From positions 720,001 through 784,000 of the forward strand of contig CAJNDS010002379.1 in assembly GCA_905221605.1 (NCBI GenBank): a DNA stretch of 64,000 nucleotides. Direction: 5' to 3'. This DNA is from Symbiodinium natans. Its lineage: Eukaryota > Sar > Dinophyceae > Suessiales > Symbiodiniaceae. Position 1 is the stretch's first letter. Each line of letters opens with the position of its first letter. The notes beneath the pieces were generated by a model. The model worked only from the letters and a program-made list of their open reading frames with translations, did no database searches and was not told the origin of the DNA. Positions 31,158 through 41,060 of this stretch are shown here, piece by piece. The translations under genes were made by a program, and so were the position numbers.

Positions 31158-31390
31158 ACCCTAAACCCTCCACCCTAAACCCTAAACCCTCAACCCTAAA
31201 CCCTAAACCCTCAACAGCTCCCAATCGTAAGCTTTATATAAGGTTTAGGGCTTAGGGCTTATCTCTTTCAAAAGTAGCCAGTGATGCCCAGATCTGCGAA
31301 ACCCTGAGGTCGTAGCAAAGGATGGTTCGGGTTAAGTCCTACTAGGGTTTAGGGTTTAGGGTTTAGGGTTTAGGGTTTAGGGTTTAGGGT
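31158..31390. repeat. Convergent cassette, core 31216-31342
   Basis: Short CCCTAAA/CCCTCAA arm, 127 bp core with a few degenerate words, seven TTTAGGG units. Confidence 0.6.
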
Positions 31391-31513
31391 TGGTGGGCTT
31401 AGGGCGGGCCTTTGGGGTTGGGATTTCGGGTTGGTGGGCTTAGGGTGAGATCCAGAAAGTAGAGCCGCCAACCTCGGGGAAGCTGCTATCTAGATCTTCC
31501 CATGGGTTAGGGG

Positions 31514-31678
31514 TTGGGATGTTCCCCCCTTATACTAACAGTCCTGAATAGGGATTCTGAAAGCGGGCTACTGTAATCCCTATTGAGGACTGTAAGTTTA
31601 GGGTTTAGGGTTTAGGGTTTAGGGTTTAGGGTTTAGGGTTTAGGGTTTAGGGTTTAGGGTCAGGGGGGAACATCCCAA
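31514..31678. mobile_element. Family C element split by a TTTAGGG array
   Basis: Terminal repeats TTGGGATGTTCCCCC / GGGGGGAACATCCCAA. Right of GAGGACTGTAAG lie nine TTTAGGG units (31,597-31,660), absent from the copies at 4,506 and 51,586, where the site reads GACTGTTTAGTATAAGGGG. Confidence 0.93.
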
Positions 31679-31798
31679 GTTAGGGCTTTCAAACCGAAGA
31701 CGCTGCCACTCGAAATCTTTAAGGGTAACATTTGCAGCCTACTGAAACATCTGGAGAGTGGAAGGCTCCTAGGTTGGCCCTTTAAGACCCTGAATAGG

Positions 31799-31860
31799 GT
31801 TTAGGGCTTAGGGTTTAGGGTTTAGGGTTTAGGGTCCAGGGTTTGGGGTTTAGGGTTTTC
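31799..31860 (+). repeat. TTTAGGG array
   Basis: About eight units with variants. Confidence 0.85.
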
Positions 31861-31917
31861 CTAAATAGAACCCACCAACGCCCAATAGTTCTGGGGTTCT
31901 TCAGGAGGGGGGGGGGG

Positions 31918-32035
31918 TTAAAGGGGGGTGTGCAACCAAAGGCTCCCGAATACTCCCCACTATTCCCTAAGGCCCCCTAAGCTTCCCTGAGGTTTTTTTA
32001 GGTACCTACCCCCCCTGAACCCCCCTCCCTTAAGA
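31918..32035 (+). mobile_element. Family E, copy 3
   Basis: GGGGGGTTAAAGGGGGGT ... ACCCCCCCTGAACCCCCC form inverted ends about 118 bp apart. The interior ACTCCCCACTATTCCCTAAG is shared with copies 1 and 4. Confidence 0.78.
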
Positions 32036-32385
32036 AACTAAAAAAAAAGGTGAAAAGAATAGCCTAAACTACCCTTTTACCTTTTATGCTTTCAATTTTT
32101 GATTGCTTTTGAGATCCCGCTCCGAACCCCTACCCAGGCTTTTGATGCTTCCCCATCCAACCCATGACCCTCTTCGGAGCTCAAGTCAAAAAAAACGACC
32201 CCAACCCCCCCCCCCCCCCCCCCAAAACCTAACCCCCCCCCCCCCAATAAAAAAATATAAAAAAAACAAAAAGAGGCAAAGCACAAGAGGACAAGAACTC
32301 AAACAAGGCCCCAAGGACATGTTTTGGGGCTTGTTTGGGGACAAAACACAAGAACCACAAAAGAGAAGGACCCCGAACAGACCCA
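32036..32385. other. Low-complexity segment with poly-C and poly-A
   Basis: C runs at 32,206-32,223 and 32,232-32,245 and A-rich stretches. The frames of 64-96 codons here are homopolymer artefacts. No gene. Confidence 0.7.
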
Positions 32386-32607
32386 AACCCTAAACCCGAA
32401 ACCCCAAACCCTAAACCGTAAACCCTAAACCCTAAACCCGAAACCCTAAACCCATTCTGCTGCTGGGGGCCGCGCGGGTCTTTGGACTTGCCGCACCTGG
32501 GGACCCATCTTCAACGCGAAGGTTAGCGTTTAGGGTTTAGGGTTTAGGGTTTAGGGTTTAGGATTCAGGGTTTAGGGTTTAGGGTTAGGGGTTTAGGGTT
32601 TCGGGCT
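32386..32607. repeat. Convergent telomeric cassette, core 32456-32525
   Basis: 70 bp core. Minus: CCCAG|G at 32496 then CGKSKDPRGPQQQN. Arms contain CCCGAAA and TTCAGGG variants. Confidence 0.75.
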
Positions 32608-32652
32608 TTCTGGGACTTCGGTGTTGACCTTTCGGGCTTCTGGAGCCCTAAA

Positions 32653-33080
32653 CTCCCTAAACCCTAAACCCTAAACCCTAAACCCTAAACCCTAAACCCT
32701 AAACCCTTGGGCGGGCTGGCTGAGGTAGTGGGGGCTTTTGAGTACCTACTTCAGAGATGCTAAGGTTTGAAGAAGTGAGCTTGAAATTGAGGGCTTGGAG
32801 TTAACACCCTAAACCCTGAACCCCAAACACTAAACAACACGGCAGCTGAACCCACAACCTCCCGCCCCAAAGCTCTTCGTTAACCGCACAAAGACCGCAG
32901 CCTGAACCGGAAACCTTACTCCCAATAAGGCTTTGGGTTTAGCAATTTAGGGCTCCCAAAAGCCGAAGCCCTGAACCCTAAAGCCTGCGTTAAAAAAAAA
33001 AAATCCGGCCTCCGGTCGCCAAGGGCTGCCACGCTGGCCCACCACCTGCCACTCACGACGGGCGTCTCACAAGCTTAGAG
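32653..33080. repeat. CCCTAAA array and GC-rich piece
   Basis: Eight CCCTAAA (32,653-32,708), degenerate words, then a unique piece 33,003-33,070 with minus frame ETPVVSGRWWASVAALGDRR open. Confidence 0.6.
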
Positions 33081-33840
33081 TTTTGGGTTTAGCGTTTGGG
33101 CTTTTAAGGGTTGCAGGTTTCAGGGGTTTAAGGGTTCAAGGGTTTAAGGATTTAGGGTTTTGGAGTTCAAGGGCTCTAAAGGCTCTTAAGGGTTTTAGGG
33201 TTCAAGGGTTCAGGGTTTAAGGGTGCAAAGGACTTGGTTGTCAGGGTTTAGGGTTTAAGGGCCTTAAGGGTTTTGGGTTTAAGGGTTCGAGCGTTTAGGG
33301 TTTCAGGGTTTAGGGTGCAAGGGAGTTGGATGTCTGGGTTTAGGTTTTAAGGAAGGCCCTTAAGGGTTTTTGGTTTAAGAATTTCAGGTTTAGGGTGTAA
33401 GCGTTCAAGGATTCTGGGTTTCAGGGTCTAAGGTTTCAGGGTTCAGGGCTTGGGTTCTGCTCAAGGTGTAGGGTTCAGGGTTCAGGGTTTACGGTTAGGG
33501 ATTCAGGGGCTTTTGAAGCTCTAGGTTTTGCAGGGCCTGCGATGCAAGGGTCTATACAGGCACATTCCAGGGTCGCATGGCTTTGAATGCTACCTTGGCT
33601 TAGGGTTTTAGAGTTTTTGGGTTTTAGAGTTTTTGGGTTTTAGAGGTGTTGTGTTTTAGGGTTTATTTTGTTAAAAAGGGTTTAAGGGTTTAGGTTTTAG
33701 GGTTTCAGGGTTGGGGGGTGCAGAGCTGTAAGGGCTCATTAGGGCTTAGGTCATTTCGTGTGATGTCGAAGCATTCTCGGCTGGCGAAACTGGCCCGCAA
33801 AGGCACTGTGTGCTTTAGGGTTGAAGTTTCAGGGCTAGCC
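33081..33840 (+). repeat. Degenerate TTTAAGGG/TTCAAGGG words
   Basis: About 700 bp of G-strand variants (TTTAAGGG, TTCAAGGG, TTTTAGAG). No gene, and no perfect array. Confidence 0.8.
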
Positions 33841-34092
33841 CTAAACCCGAAACCCTAAACCCTAAACCGCAAAGATTTCACAATACTCCTGCAGTTCTGG
33901 CATGTTGAAGTCAGAAGGTAAGTCCTAAACCCTAGACCCTAAACCTTATATGAGGGTCTGGGTCTCGGGTGAGTACCAAAGAAACCAAAAAGGGAGTTTG
34001 TACTTAGAAGGTGCCAGTCTTCCTTCGGCGACTCCTCGAGCAACTGGAAATGCTGCTTCTGGCATTGTATCCAGGCGGTTGCCCAGAGCCAC

Positions 34093-34137
34093 GGTTTAGG
34101 GTTTAGGGTTTAGGGTTTAGGGTTTAGGGTTTAGGGT
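34093..34137 (+). repeat. TTTAGGG array
   Basis: Seven units abutting the open segment that follows. Confidence 0.92.
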
Positions 34138-34415
34138 CTGCTCTGCCGACTTCCGTCACAGAGCGAGGCCTGTCGCGCCAAAGCGAGCTCGTGGTGCAAC
34201 TGGTGGAATGCGGACAGGGGTCGCTGCTCGGTGTTCAGGACAGTAGCTGCAGAGAGGACTTTCTCCCGGAGCCTCATGGATGTGACATAGGTACCGATCA
34301 CCTTCATAACCTGCAAACAAGTCAGTTCTTAATAGTGCTCGCACCACTGAGTATCTGGCTCCCCCCAGGATGTGGGAGAAGAGTGACCAGAAGCACTGGC
34401 AGCAGGCACCTGCAG
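34138..34415 (-). CDS. Exon-like segment with pyrimidine-tract acceptor
   Basis: Minus: TTGTTTGCAG|GTT at 34310 opens VMKVIGTYVTSMRLREKVLS, AATVLNTEQRPLSAFHQLHH and ELALARQASLCDG, running into the telomeric array (53+ codons). Just upstream, CTGCAG|GTG at 34409 opens VPAASASGHSSPTSWGEPDT; only about 30 bp separates the two. The plus strand also carries a 99-codon frame. The family is unrecognised. Confidence 0.45.
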
Positions 34416-34865
34416 GACACCAGTGCGCGGGGTTTAGGATTTAGGGTTCAGGGTCCGGGTTCAGGGTTTAGGGTCATCGAAGTGCTGTGACGCTGTAAAA
34501 GTCAGAGCAAGAACCCTAAACTCTGAACCCTAGGCCTCTCCGTCACAGATGGGGTTGTGTGACAAGCCCGTGTAAAAAAGTCTTCTTTGCACAATCACAG
34601 TACCGTTCTTTTCTCTTCTCGTTTTCCCGAGTAAAATTACTCTTGGTGCCGTAGCACGGAACATGGAAACCTACATCGAGGGCAGTGATTGTGCTTCTTT
34701 GGCGTTAAACCTAAACCCTAAACCCCAAACCCTAAACCCTAAGCCCCAACTAAGGCAACTAAGGGCAACAAAGGGTCTGAAGCTGCAAGCTTAGCCTGGA
34801 AGGATTCAGCTGGAGACCATTTCGCTCCGAGCTGGAGCTGTCCGCTCGAGCTGATTAGGGCGGTT

Positions 34866-35027
34866 AGGGTTAGGGTTTAGGGTTTAGGGTTTAGGGTTTA
34901 GGGTTTAGGGTTTAGGGTTTAGGGTTTAGGGTTTAGGGTTTAGGGTTTAGGGTTTAGGGTTTAGGGTTTAGGGTTTAGGGCTTAGGGTTTAGGGTTTAGG
35001 GTTTAACGTTTAGGGTTTAGGGTTTAG
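34866..35027 (+). repeat. Long TTTAGGG array
   Basis: About 22 units, mostly perfect, ending at a GC-rich open segment. Confidence 0.95.
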
Positions 35028-35340
35028 CCTTTCGCTGCAAGCACACCGGTCTCTGTCGACGACGCGATCGGCGACACTTCAGCCAGATTTGAAGTCTCCG
35101 GGGGCCCAGAAAGTTCTGTTGTGCCTGGCACTTTCGTACACGCCCCAGCGCACGCCCGTAGTGTCTGTTGTGCCTGTGGAGGCGCAGCCTCCCAACTCTT
35201 CGCGCCTTCCACGTACGAGCCTGAACCGGAAACCCTAAGCCAAGGTACCTCCAACTCATCCAGTGCCAGAATCAGCCGAGCCGCCACGTCCTCGTGTACC
35301 AGGGCTCGGGCATTGTTTAGATCCTTCAGAGACCTACTAG
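35028..35340 (-). CDS. Longer exon-like segment
   Basis: Minus: GTAG|G at 35333 opens SLKDLNNARALVHEDVAARL then ILALDELE; the same frame stays open through VPGTTELSGPPETSNLAEVS to TAA at about 35,024, close to 100 codons. A TTAGGGTTTC word lies inside. Plus frames of up to 85 codons overlap. Unique, GC-rich, family unknown. Confidence 0.42.
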
Positions 35341-35388
35341 TTGGTTTAGGGTTTTTGGGTTTAGGGTTTAGGGTTTAGGGCTTTGAGC

Positions 35389-35406
35389 GCCCCCCCCCCC
35401 CCCCCA
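35389..35406. repeat. Poly-C tract
   Basis: About 16 C just after a G-strand array, opposite in sense to its neighbour. Confidence 0.92.
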
Positions 35407-35494
35407 CGGCTGCGGGTTGTCGGTCTCTTCGACTGTGACTGTTTAGGGTTTAGCGTTTAGGGTTTAGGGCTTAGGGGTTCAGGGTTTAGGGTGT

Positions 35495-35690
35495 ATTTAC
35501 AGAGTAGTCACACGCGTCCGGCGGCTGAAGGTCCGAGAACTCTCTGCTGTGCCGAATCGGAGGCTCCCGTCCAGCAGCTGGCTGGAAGCAAAGGCTGTAG
35601 TGTAAGTCTTGGTCGCCTTCAGGTGACTTGAGAGATCGGGTCTGTGCCCGCTGGCGGGCACAGCAGTCGACAAGATGCGCCTCCCACTAG
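35495..35690. CDS. Exon-like segment, both strands open
   Basis: Minus: GGAG|GCG at 35680, 60 codons (AHLVDCCARQRAQTRSLKSP, then GDQDLHYSLCFQPAAGREPP) to GTAAAT at 35,500. Plus: TTTACAG at 35,502 then VVTRVRRLKVRELSAVPNRR, about 35 codons to a perfect GTAAGT. Both have good splice edges, so the strand needs transcript data. Confidence 0.45.
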
Positions 35691-35763
35691 GGTTTAGGGT
35701 CTAGGGTTTTTGGGTTTAGGGTTTATGGTTTCGGGTTTAGGGCTTGGGGTTTAGGGCTTAAGG

Positions 35764-35818
35764 TAGCTAGGAAACTCAGGGAGCCTCAGGGAGTAGTGGG
35801 GAGTATGAGGGAACCCGT
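35764..35818 (-). repeat. Family E, copy 4
   Basis: Reverse complement of the ACTCCCCACTACTCCCTGAG-type core seen in the other three copies. Confidence 0.72.
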
Positions 35819-35933
35819 AGTTTAGGGTCTTATTTTGGTTCAGGGTTTTCGGGCTTAGGGGTTTCTATTGCCAGTATCCCAGTATCGCCCATATACACTC
35901 ACTAACAACAACAATGTAGAGCCTACTTGGAGG

Positions 35934-36066
35934 TTTAAGGGTATTTATTGCCCAATGATAACTGCGGCTATCACCCAGTGATGAGCCCCTTAAGTGCCCA
36001 GTATGGATATAGTTGGTTATAAGTACAATTGCGATTGGATGAATAAGTACCACGAACCTCCAAGTG
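35934..36066. mobile_element. Family A element A3, no array inside
   Basis: TACTTGGAGGTT... and ...AGTACCACGAACCTCCAAGT ends, AT-rich interior with GGTTATAAGTACAATTG. 133 bp. Confidence 0.88.
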
Positions 36067-36076
36067 CTGTCTCTCG

Positions 36077-36345
36077 CTAACCCTAAACCCTGAACCCTGA
36101 ACCCTGAACCCTGAACCCTGAACCCTAAACCCTAAACCCTAAACCCTAAACCCTAAACTCTAAACTCTAACCCTCAACCCTAAGCTACCGCGGCCTTTCT
36201 CTGAAGACTCATTGAGTCGTTGCCGGTCGTCGCCCTGCCCGCCCAGAGCGAGAAGAGGCTGGGATTGAGGGTTTGAGGTTTAGGGTTTAGGGCTAGGGTT
36301 TAGGGTTTAGGGTTTAGGGTTTAGGGTTGAGGGTTTAGGTTTAGG
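36077..36345. repeat. Convergent telomeric cassette, core 36185-36266
   Basis: The left arm begins with six CCCTGAA. The core minus frame GDDRQRLNESSEKGR runs from GGCAG|G at 36234 to GTAGCT at 36,188. Right arm about nine TTTAGGG words. Confidence 0.78.
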
Positions 36346-36662
36346 GCTAAACCCTAAACCCTAACTGCAGCTAGCAGTCCACACCCACATCTCGCCTAAG
36401 CCCACATCTCGGCTAAGCCCTCAACCCCAAAACCCGAAAACTCAAAAACCCTGAAACCCTGAAGCCCGGAAACCCTGAACCCTGAAACCCCGAAATCCTA
36501 ATATCCTAAACCCTAAACCCTAAACCCGAAACCCGAAACCCTAAACCCTAAACCCTAAACCCTAAACCCTACGCCTCTGAATCCTTGGAAACCGCAAACC
36601 CTGCACAATAAGACCCCTGAGCGGCTATCCCGAGGAATCCCAAGCCTTGCAGGCCCAACCCT

Positions 36663-37070
36663 AGGCCCGAAACCTCATGTTAAACCCTAAACCCTAAACC
36701 CTAAACCCTAAATCCTAAACCCTAAACCCTAAACCCTAAAAACCCTAAACCCTAAACCCTAAACCCTAAACCCTAAACCCTAGCAGGGGGGAAGATTCTC
36801 CTGAAGACTTCAACACAAGAACACCCAAAAAAAGAGCTGCCCCCTCCAGACCGAAGCCCTGGATAAGCTCTGAACCCGCAACCATCGGGGTTGGGGTTTA
36901 GGGTTTAGGGTTTAGGGTTTAGGGTTTAGGGTTTAGGGTTTAGGGTTTATGGGTTTAGGGTTTAGGGTTTAGGGTTTAGGGTTTAGGGTTTAGGGTTTAG
37001 GGTTTAGGGTTTAGGGTTTAGGGTTTAGGGTTTAGGGTCTAGGGTTTAGGGCTTAGGGTTTGGGGTTTGG
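36663..37070. repeat. Convergent telomeric cassette with long right arm, core 36783-36891
   Basis: The left arm is about 14 CCCTAAA, the right arm about 23 TTTAGGG. The 109 bp core has modest open frames only. Confidence 0.82.
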
Positions 37071-37393
37071 GGAAGCCCCAGGGCCCAACACCCGACGCCC
37101 TTTCAAACGCCAAAGCTCCGAAAGCTGCTGGCCTGGATGCTGTCCATCGAGTTTAGGGTTTAGGGTCTAGGGTTTAGGGTTTAGGGTTTAGGGTCTAGGG
37201 TCTAGGGTTTAGGGTTTAGGGTTTCAGCTTCAGTATTTTTGGGAAGCCATAGGCCCCACACGCTAAGCCCGAAACGCTAAACCTCCGAAAGCTGCTTGCC
37301 TGCATGCTGTCCATGCTTCGCCGGAAAGACGGCCGCAGGGTCACGAGGTCGGATATGCGTGCTTAGAGGTGTACGAGTACCTGCCTTAAGAAC
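37071..37393. repeat. About 75-bp duplication flanking a telomeric block
   Basis: 37,071-37,147 and 37,242-37,314 are diverged direct copies; the last 32 bp (CTCCGAAAGCTGCT.GCCTG.ATGCTGTCCAT) differ at two bases. Between them lie TTTAGGG/TCTAGGG words. On the minus strand the right copy continues an open frame SDLVTLRPSFRRSMDSMQAS and ends at CGGAG|GTTTAG. Confidence 0.88.
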
Positions 37394-37419
37394 TCCAAAG
37401 CTACTAAGGGTTTGGGGTT

Positions 37420-37495
37420 TAGGGTTTAGGGGTTTAGGGGTTTAGGGGTTTAGGGGTTTAGGGGTTTAGGGGTTTAGGGGTTTAGGGGTTTAGGG
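37420..37495 (+). repeat. TTTAGGGG octamer array
   Basis: Nine TTTAGGGG units, a variant with an extra G. Confidence 0.95.
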
Positions 37496-38170
37496 TTCTT
37501 CATGATACAGCCCCCCGTTCTAGAACAGATTACTCTAGGTATATACAACTCATCACGCGTCTTCTACGGTAGGCCGGAAGTTTGAGACTGATTAGTTTCT
37601 GCATTCCCGGGCTCCATATCTGCAGGACTACAAGCACTTTGAAGCCTCCAAGTGCGCTAGACAACGTGTTTTACGGGCACATTTCGGCTCTTTCACCCCT
37701 ATGCATTCATGCGGTTTAGGGTGTAGGGTTGCCTTCATGCCCGGAGAACCTTGGTTCTGTATCGCTCTCCAGCTGAGGCCAAGAGGAGCTGCGCACCAAA
37801 CAGCATGGCCCAAGCAACAAAGCCAGAACTCAAACCCTAAACCCGCCGAGGCCCGGTTACCGTCTCCTTCCATGCGCTTCTTTTGCAGCTTAAGTTCAAT
37901 TCATGCGCCATAAATTCGTCAAAACTTCCGAAAAGAAGCTCATGTTAACAAGAGTTTTGAATGCGTAAGCCCTAATTCCTGAACCGCTTCGGGAGGATAG
38001 ATCTTGGGGTCCGCGGTTCAGGATCCTTGGCTGAAACAAAAACAAGACAAATTCGCGTACTGCATGCATGATCACGATTTGGGTTGTGGCTTGTAAGTAT
38101 GCATTCTATTGTTGCGCTCACTCTTATGTTTCTTAGCAAATATAGACATAGAGCAACACTGTGTATATAT
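37496..38170. other. Unique AT-richer spacer
   Basis: Few telomere words. Frames of 70-81 codons overlap on both strands (37,628-37,913) without recognisable domains. Confidence 0.5.
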
Positions 38171-38174
38171 GGGT

Positions 38175-38277
38175 GAGTTCCCTAAACTATGGTCCTCCTT
38201 TGGGCTCCTGAATATAAGGCTGCCCCATTGAAAAAGGGTACCCCAAAAGGGACCTTGCAGTGAACTCCAGAAAGTTG
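38175..38277. mobile_element. MITE-like family F, copy 1
   Basis: Ends GAGTTCCCTAAACTATGGTCC and GGGACCTTGCAGTGAACTC are inverted; TTTGGG/GGGTACCCCAAAAGGG continue the pairing. Shares GGTCC.TTTTGGGTACCC with 43,921-44,022. Confidence 0.82.
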
Positions 38278-38367
38278 GAACATGGTTTAGGACGATTCGA
38301 GCTGGGATTCCCTTTAGGATACCTTTTGGGGTATGGGGGAGGAATGTTCCAACTTTTCGGAGCTTAC
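38270..38367. mobile_element. Second inverted-repeat unit overlapping family F
   Basis: GTGAACTCCAGAAAGTTGGA(ACA) at left and TGTTCCAACTTTTCGGAGCT(TAC) at right are inverted (about 20 of 23 matching). It shares its left end with the right end of the family F element. Confidence 0.85.
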
Positions 38368-38499
38368 TGTTATTTAGAGAACTGAGCATATGAATATGTA
38401 CAGGTATGTGTATTAAGTATAAATACATGCACTTGTCTAGACCTTCCGTCGGAACTCCTTGAGAACTCAACCCCGAAACCCTGAAGCCAAAACCCTGCC

Positions 38500-38710
38500 A
38501 GCTTAGGGTTTAGGGCTTGGGGTTTAGGGTTTGGGGTTTAGGGTTTGGGGTTTAGGGTTTGGGGTTTAAGGTTTGGGGATTTAGGGTTTAGGGGCTTACG
38601 GTTGAGGGGGTGAAGGCCCTGATTCGGCTTGAGCTCTTCTTAGGGTTTAAGTAGGGTTTAGGGTTTAGGGTTTGGGGTTTGGGGTTTGGGGTTTGGGGTT
38701 TGGGGTTAGG
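38500..38710 (+). repeat. Dimeric TTTGGGG/TTTAGGG array
   Basis: Alternation of TTTGGGG and TTTAGGG gives a 14-bp higher-order unit four to five times (38,511-38,575); five TTTGGGG follow at 38,667-38,706. Confidence 0.9.
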
Positions 38711-38974
38711 GCTTCGGAGCCTAAACCCTGTTAGGGTTGTGCGGTTGAGAGTGCAGGGTTTCAGGCGTGAAAGGTATTTGAGAATCTGGGAACCTAGTAC
38801 TTCAGGGGTTGTGGGATCCTTGTTCGTGGCTTTGGGTTTGGGGGTTTAGGGGTCAAATTTCACGGAGCTATCGTTGTCGAACAGGTTTATTTCAGGGAGC
38901 GATCGTTGTCGAACAGGTTTAGAAATTAGGGTTTGAGGCTCAGGGTTCAGGCGTTGGGGATTTAGACTTCAGCG

Positions 38975-39080
38975 CTTACAGGGGAAGCTTCCGTTCCACC
39001 TGGCCTCGAGCATCTTCCAGAAGAACTTCTTCAAGGCCTGCGGGGGGAGCGGAGTGGGGGGGGGGGCGGGGGGGAGACCC
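38975..39080. CDS. Exon-like core, strong splice edges
   Basis: Minus: CTCCCCCCGCAG|GCC at 39037, ALKKFFWKMLEARWNGSFP, then T|GTAAGC at 38,979. Plus: CTTACAG|GGG at about 38,982 with KLPFHLASSIFQKNFFKACG open. The minus option has both a pyrimidine tract and a consensus donor. A poly-G lies just downstream on the plus strand. Confidence 0.45.
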
Positions 39081-39363
39081 AAACCCTAAACCGGACTCTA
39101 AAAGTCAGTCCCCCTGACAATCAGGGCTGGTCATCCATCAAGGTTCACGGAATGTTTTGGAAGCTTTGTTTGTTGGTTTTGGTGGGCCCCTTTACCCTTT
39201 ACAGCTCACGGATAGGTTTTAGGGTTACAAAGTCCAAACATGTCATCCCCGTAAACCCCGTAAACCCATGGGGATAATATCAAATATCCCACGGGCCCCC
39301 AAGGTTCTTTCCTGCCTAAACCCGAAACCTCTCGTTCACCTATATATCTAAACCCTGAACCTC

Positions 39364-39530
39364 TTCGTGGGCAAGGGCCAAAGCTGGGGCCATTTCTTCG
39401 GGTGCGAGGGCAAGGGTCCAAATTTCGTGGGCAAGAAACAAAAATTTCGTGGGCAAGGGGCCACTTCATCGTGGGCAAGGGCCATTTTCTTCGAAGGGCC
39501 GTTTCTTTGTGGGCAAGGGCCACTGCTGTG
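39364..39530. repeat. GTGGGCAAGGGCCA minisatellite
   Basis: Six to seven irregular units around TTCGTGGGCAAGGGCCA (25-32 bp spacing). The several overlapping frames of 65-127 codons (39,206-39,668) arise from this repeat. Confidence 0.92.
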
Positions 39531-39587
39531 TCCCCCACCTCCCAAGGAGGCGCGGCCTTACTGAAGGTGTGCTTGGCACGTCTTATC

Positions 39588-39747
39588 ATGGGTTCCCCTA
39601 CACCCCCCTCTATACTACCCCCCCCCCCAGGTTCGCCCCCAGATTTAAGGTTATTTAGGGAGAATTAAGTCTAACTAAGGTAATTTAAGGGGTGAACCTA
39701 GGGGGGGGGAGGGGGGGAGTATAGAGGGAGGTAGTAGGGGAACCCAT
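39588..39747. mobile_element. MITE-like family L, copy 1
   Basis: 160 bp foldback: ATGGGTTCCCCTAC...CCCTCTATACT...AGGTTC on the left is complementary to GAACCTAGG...AGTATAGAGGGA...GTAGGGGAACCCAT on the right, arms near 60 bp. A partial relative is at 55,657-55,720. Confidence 0.9.
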
Positions 39748-39894
39748 ACTCTTAGCTTTGGTGTGTGTTTGGCTTACTGGTGCGTCTGATGAGAAACTAC
39801 TTAAACTTCTACTTTCTTAAGGTACTGGGTCTTTGTCCAACAGCTGACAAGCAGCTTGACTAATGGATGCTTGGACATGAGATGCTGAGCGAAC

Positions 39895-40250
39895 CCTAAA
39901 CCCTAAACCCCAAACCCCAAACCCCAAACCCTAAACCCGAAACCCCAAACCCCAAACCCTAAACCCTAAACCCCAAACCCCCAAACCCTAAACCCTAAAC
40001 CTCAACCCTAAGTCTCAAAGCCCTAAGCAAAACCCCAAACTGAAATTCAATGGGTTGAGGCAGGTTTCAAGCTGAGGCTGAGGATCGAAACGATTGGCTT
40101 CAGACCCTATATAAACCCCAACCCCCCTAAACCCCAAACCCCAAACCCTAAACCCCAAACCCCAAACCCTAAACCCCAAACCTAAACCCCAAACCCTAAA
40201 CCCTAAACCCCAAACCCCAAACCCTAAACCCTAGACCCTAAACCGCTTTA
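39895..40250. repeat. CCCCAAA/CCCTAAA mixed arrays
   Basis: Two blocks of alternating CCCCAAA and CCCTAAA words, 39,895-40,000 and 40,130-40,245. Confidence 0.9.
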
Positions 40251-40739
40251 GGGCCCAGGGTTGACAGGAGTACGTGATGTCAGGCTTTCTGTTGTGCTTC
40301 TGACACAGGCCTATGCATCCCTTTGTAATGGTTCTGATGCCATTGTAATGGCATGGGTCATGGGTCCCTATATTTTTTTTTGTGGGGGGGGGGGGGGAGC
40401 GGCTGATCTAAGTCTTTGGTCCTTGAGGACTTCAAACTGCTTAGACTGTTGTTCAAAAAACCGCACACAAGCAAACTAAAGACAAGTAATCCCCGGACCC
40501 TTGAAACCCCCTAACCCGAACTCTAAAGCCGTCTACAAACGACATCACGGTACTAAAGCCAGTTTCTGCAGCACCTGAGTACTCTCCCTGACCGCAAAAG
40601 CAATCCTTGCCTGATGTTCCTCTTATACAACCCCAAACCCGAGAACCCCCTTCGCAGGATTTCGGGTTTAGGGTTTAGGGTTTGGGGTTTAGGGTTTAGG
40701 GGTCTGGGGATTAGGGTTCTGGGGTTTTCGGGTCTCAAC

Positions 40740-40830
40740 CTCAACCAAGGCCGGCCTCGTCAAAGGAAGTCTCTTTGAGGCCCTTGACCACCCCCGGAAG
40801 GAAGTTGCGACCTGCCCGGGGCACTCTCGG
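40740..40830 (-). CDS. Exon-like GC-rich segment
   Basis: Minus: GGGCAG|G at 40811 opens RNFLPGVVKGLKETSFDEAG then L to GTTGAG at 40,745. TTTAGGG words lie to its left. Confidence 0.4.
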
Positions 40831-40989
40831 GGAGCCCTGAGCCCTAAACCACGAGTTGCTTGAGAACACCCCAAAAAAATTAAAACATGTTCTTCCTTAT
40901 AAGATTGCAAGGTTTTTTGAATATACTTAAATTTTGGGCGTTCTTAAGCAAACAGAAGTGTAAACCCCAAAATCCTAACCCCTGAACCC

Positions 40990-41060
40990 TCTACATGGGA
41001 ACCCTTTCTAAGGCCAAGGCCGAGCATATACTATATAGGTACATGGACCCGTAAGGTTGG
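40990..41060 (-). mobile_element. Family H, truncated copy 2
   Basis: CATGGGAACCCTTTCTAAGGCC...ATATACTATATAGGTACATGGA... matches the reverse complement of 45,111-45,225. Confidence 0.8.

Noticed and set aside
32092-32393. Frames of 64-96 codons around poly-C
   Set aside because: Glycine/proline runs from homopolymers.
38072-38470. 132-codon minus-strand frame
   Set aside because: It spans two overlapping inverted-repeat elements (family F at 38,175-38,277 and the unit at 38,270-38,367); its peptide is translated MITE sequence.
39206-39668. Five overlapping frames of 65-127 codons
   Set aside because: All arise from the GTGGGCAAGGGCCA minisatellite, which is open in many frames.
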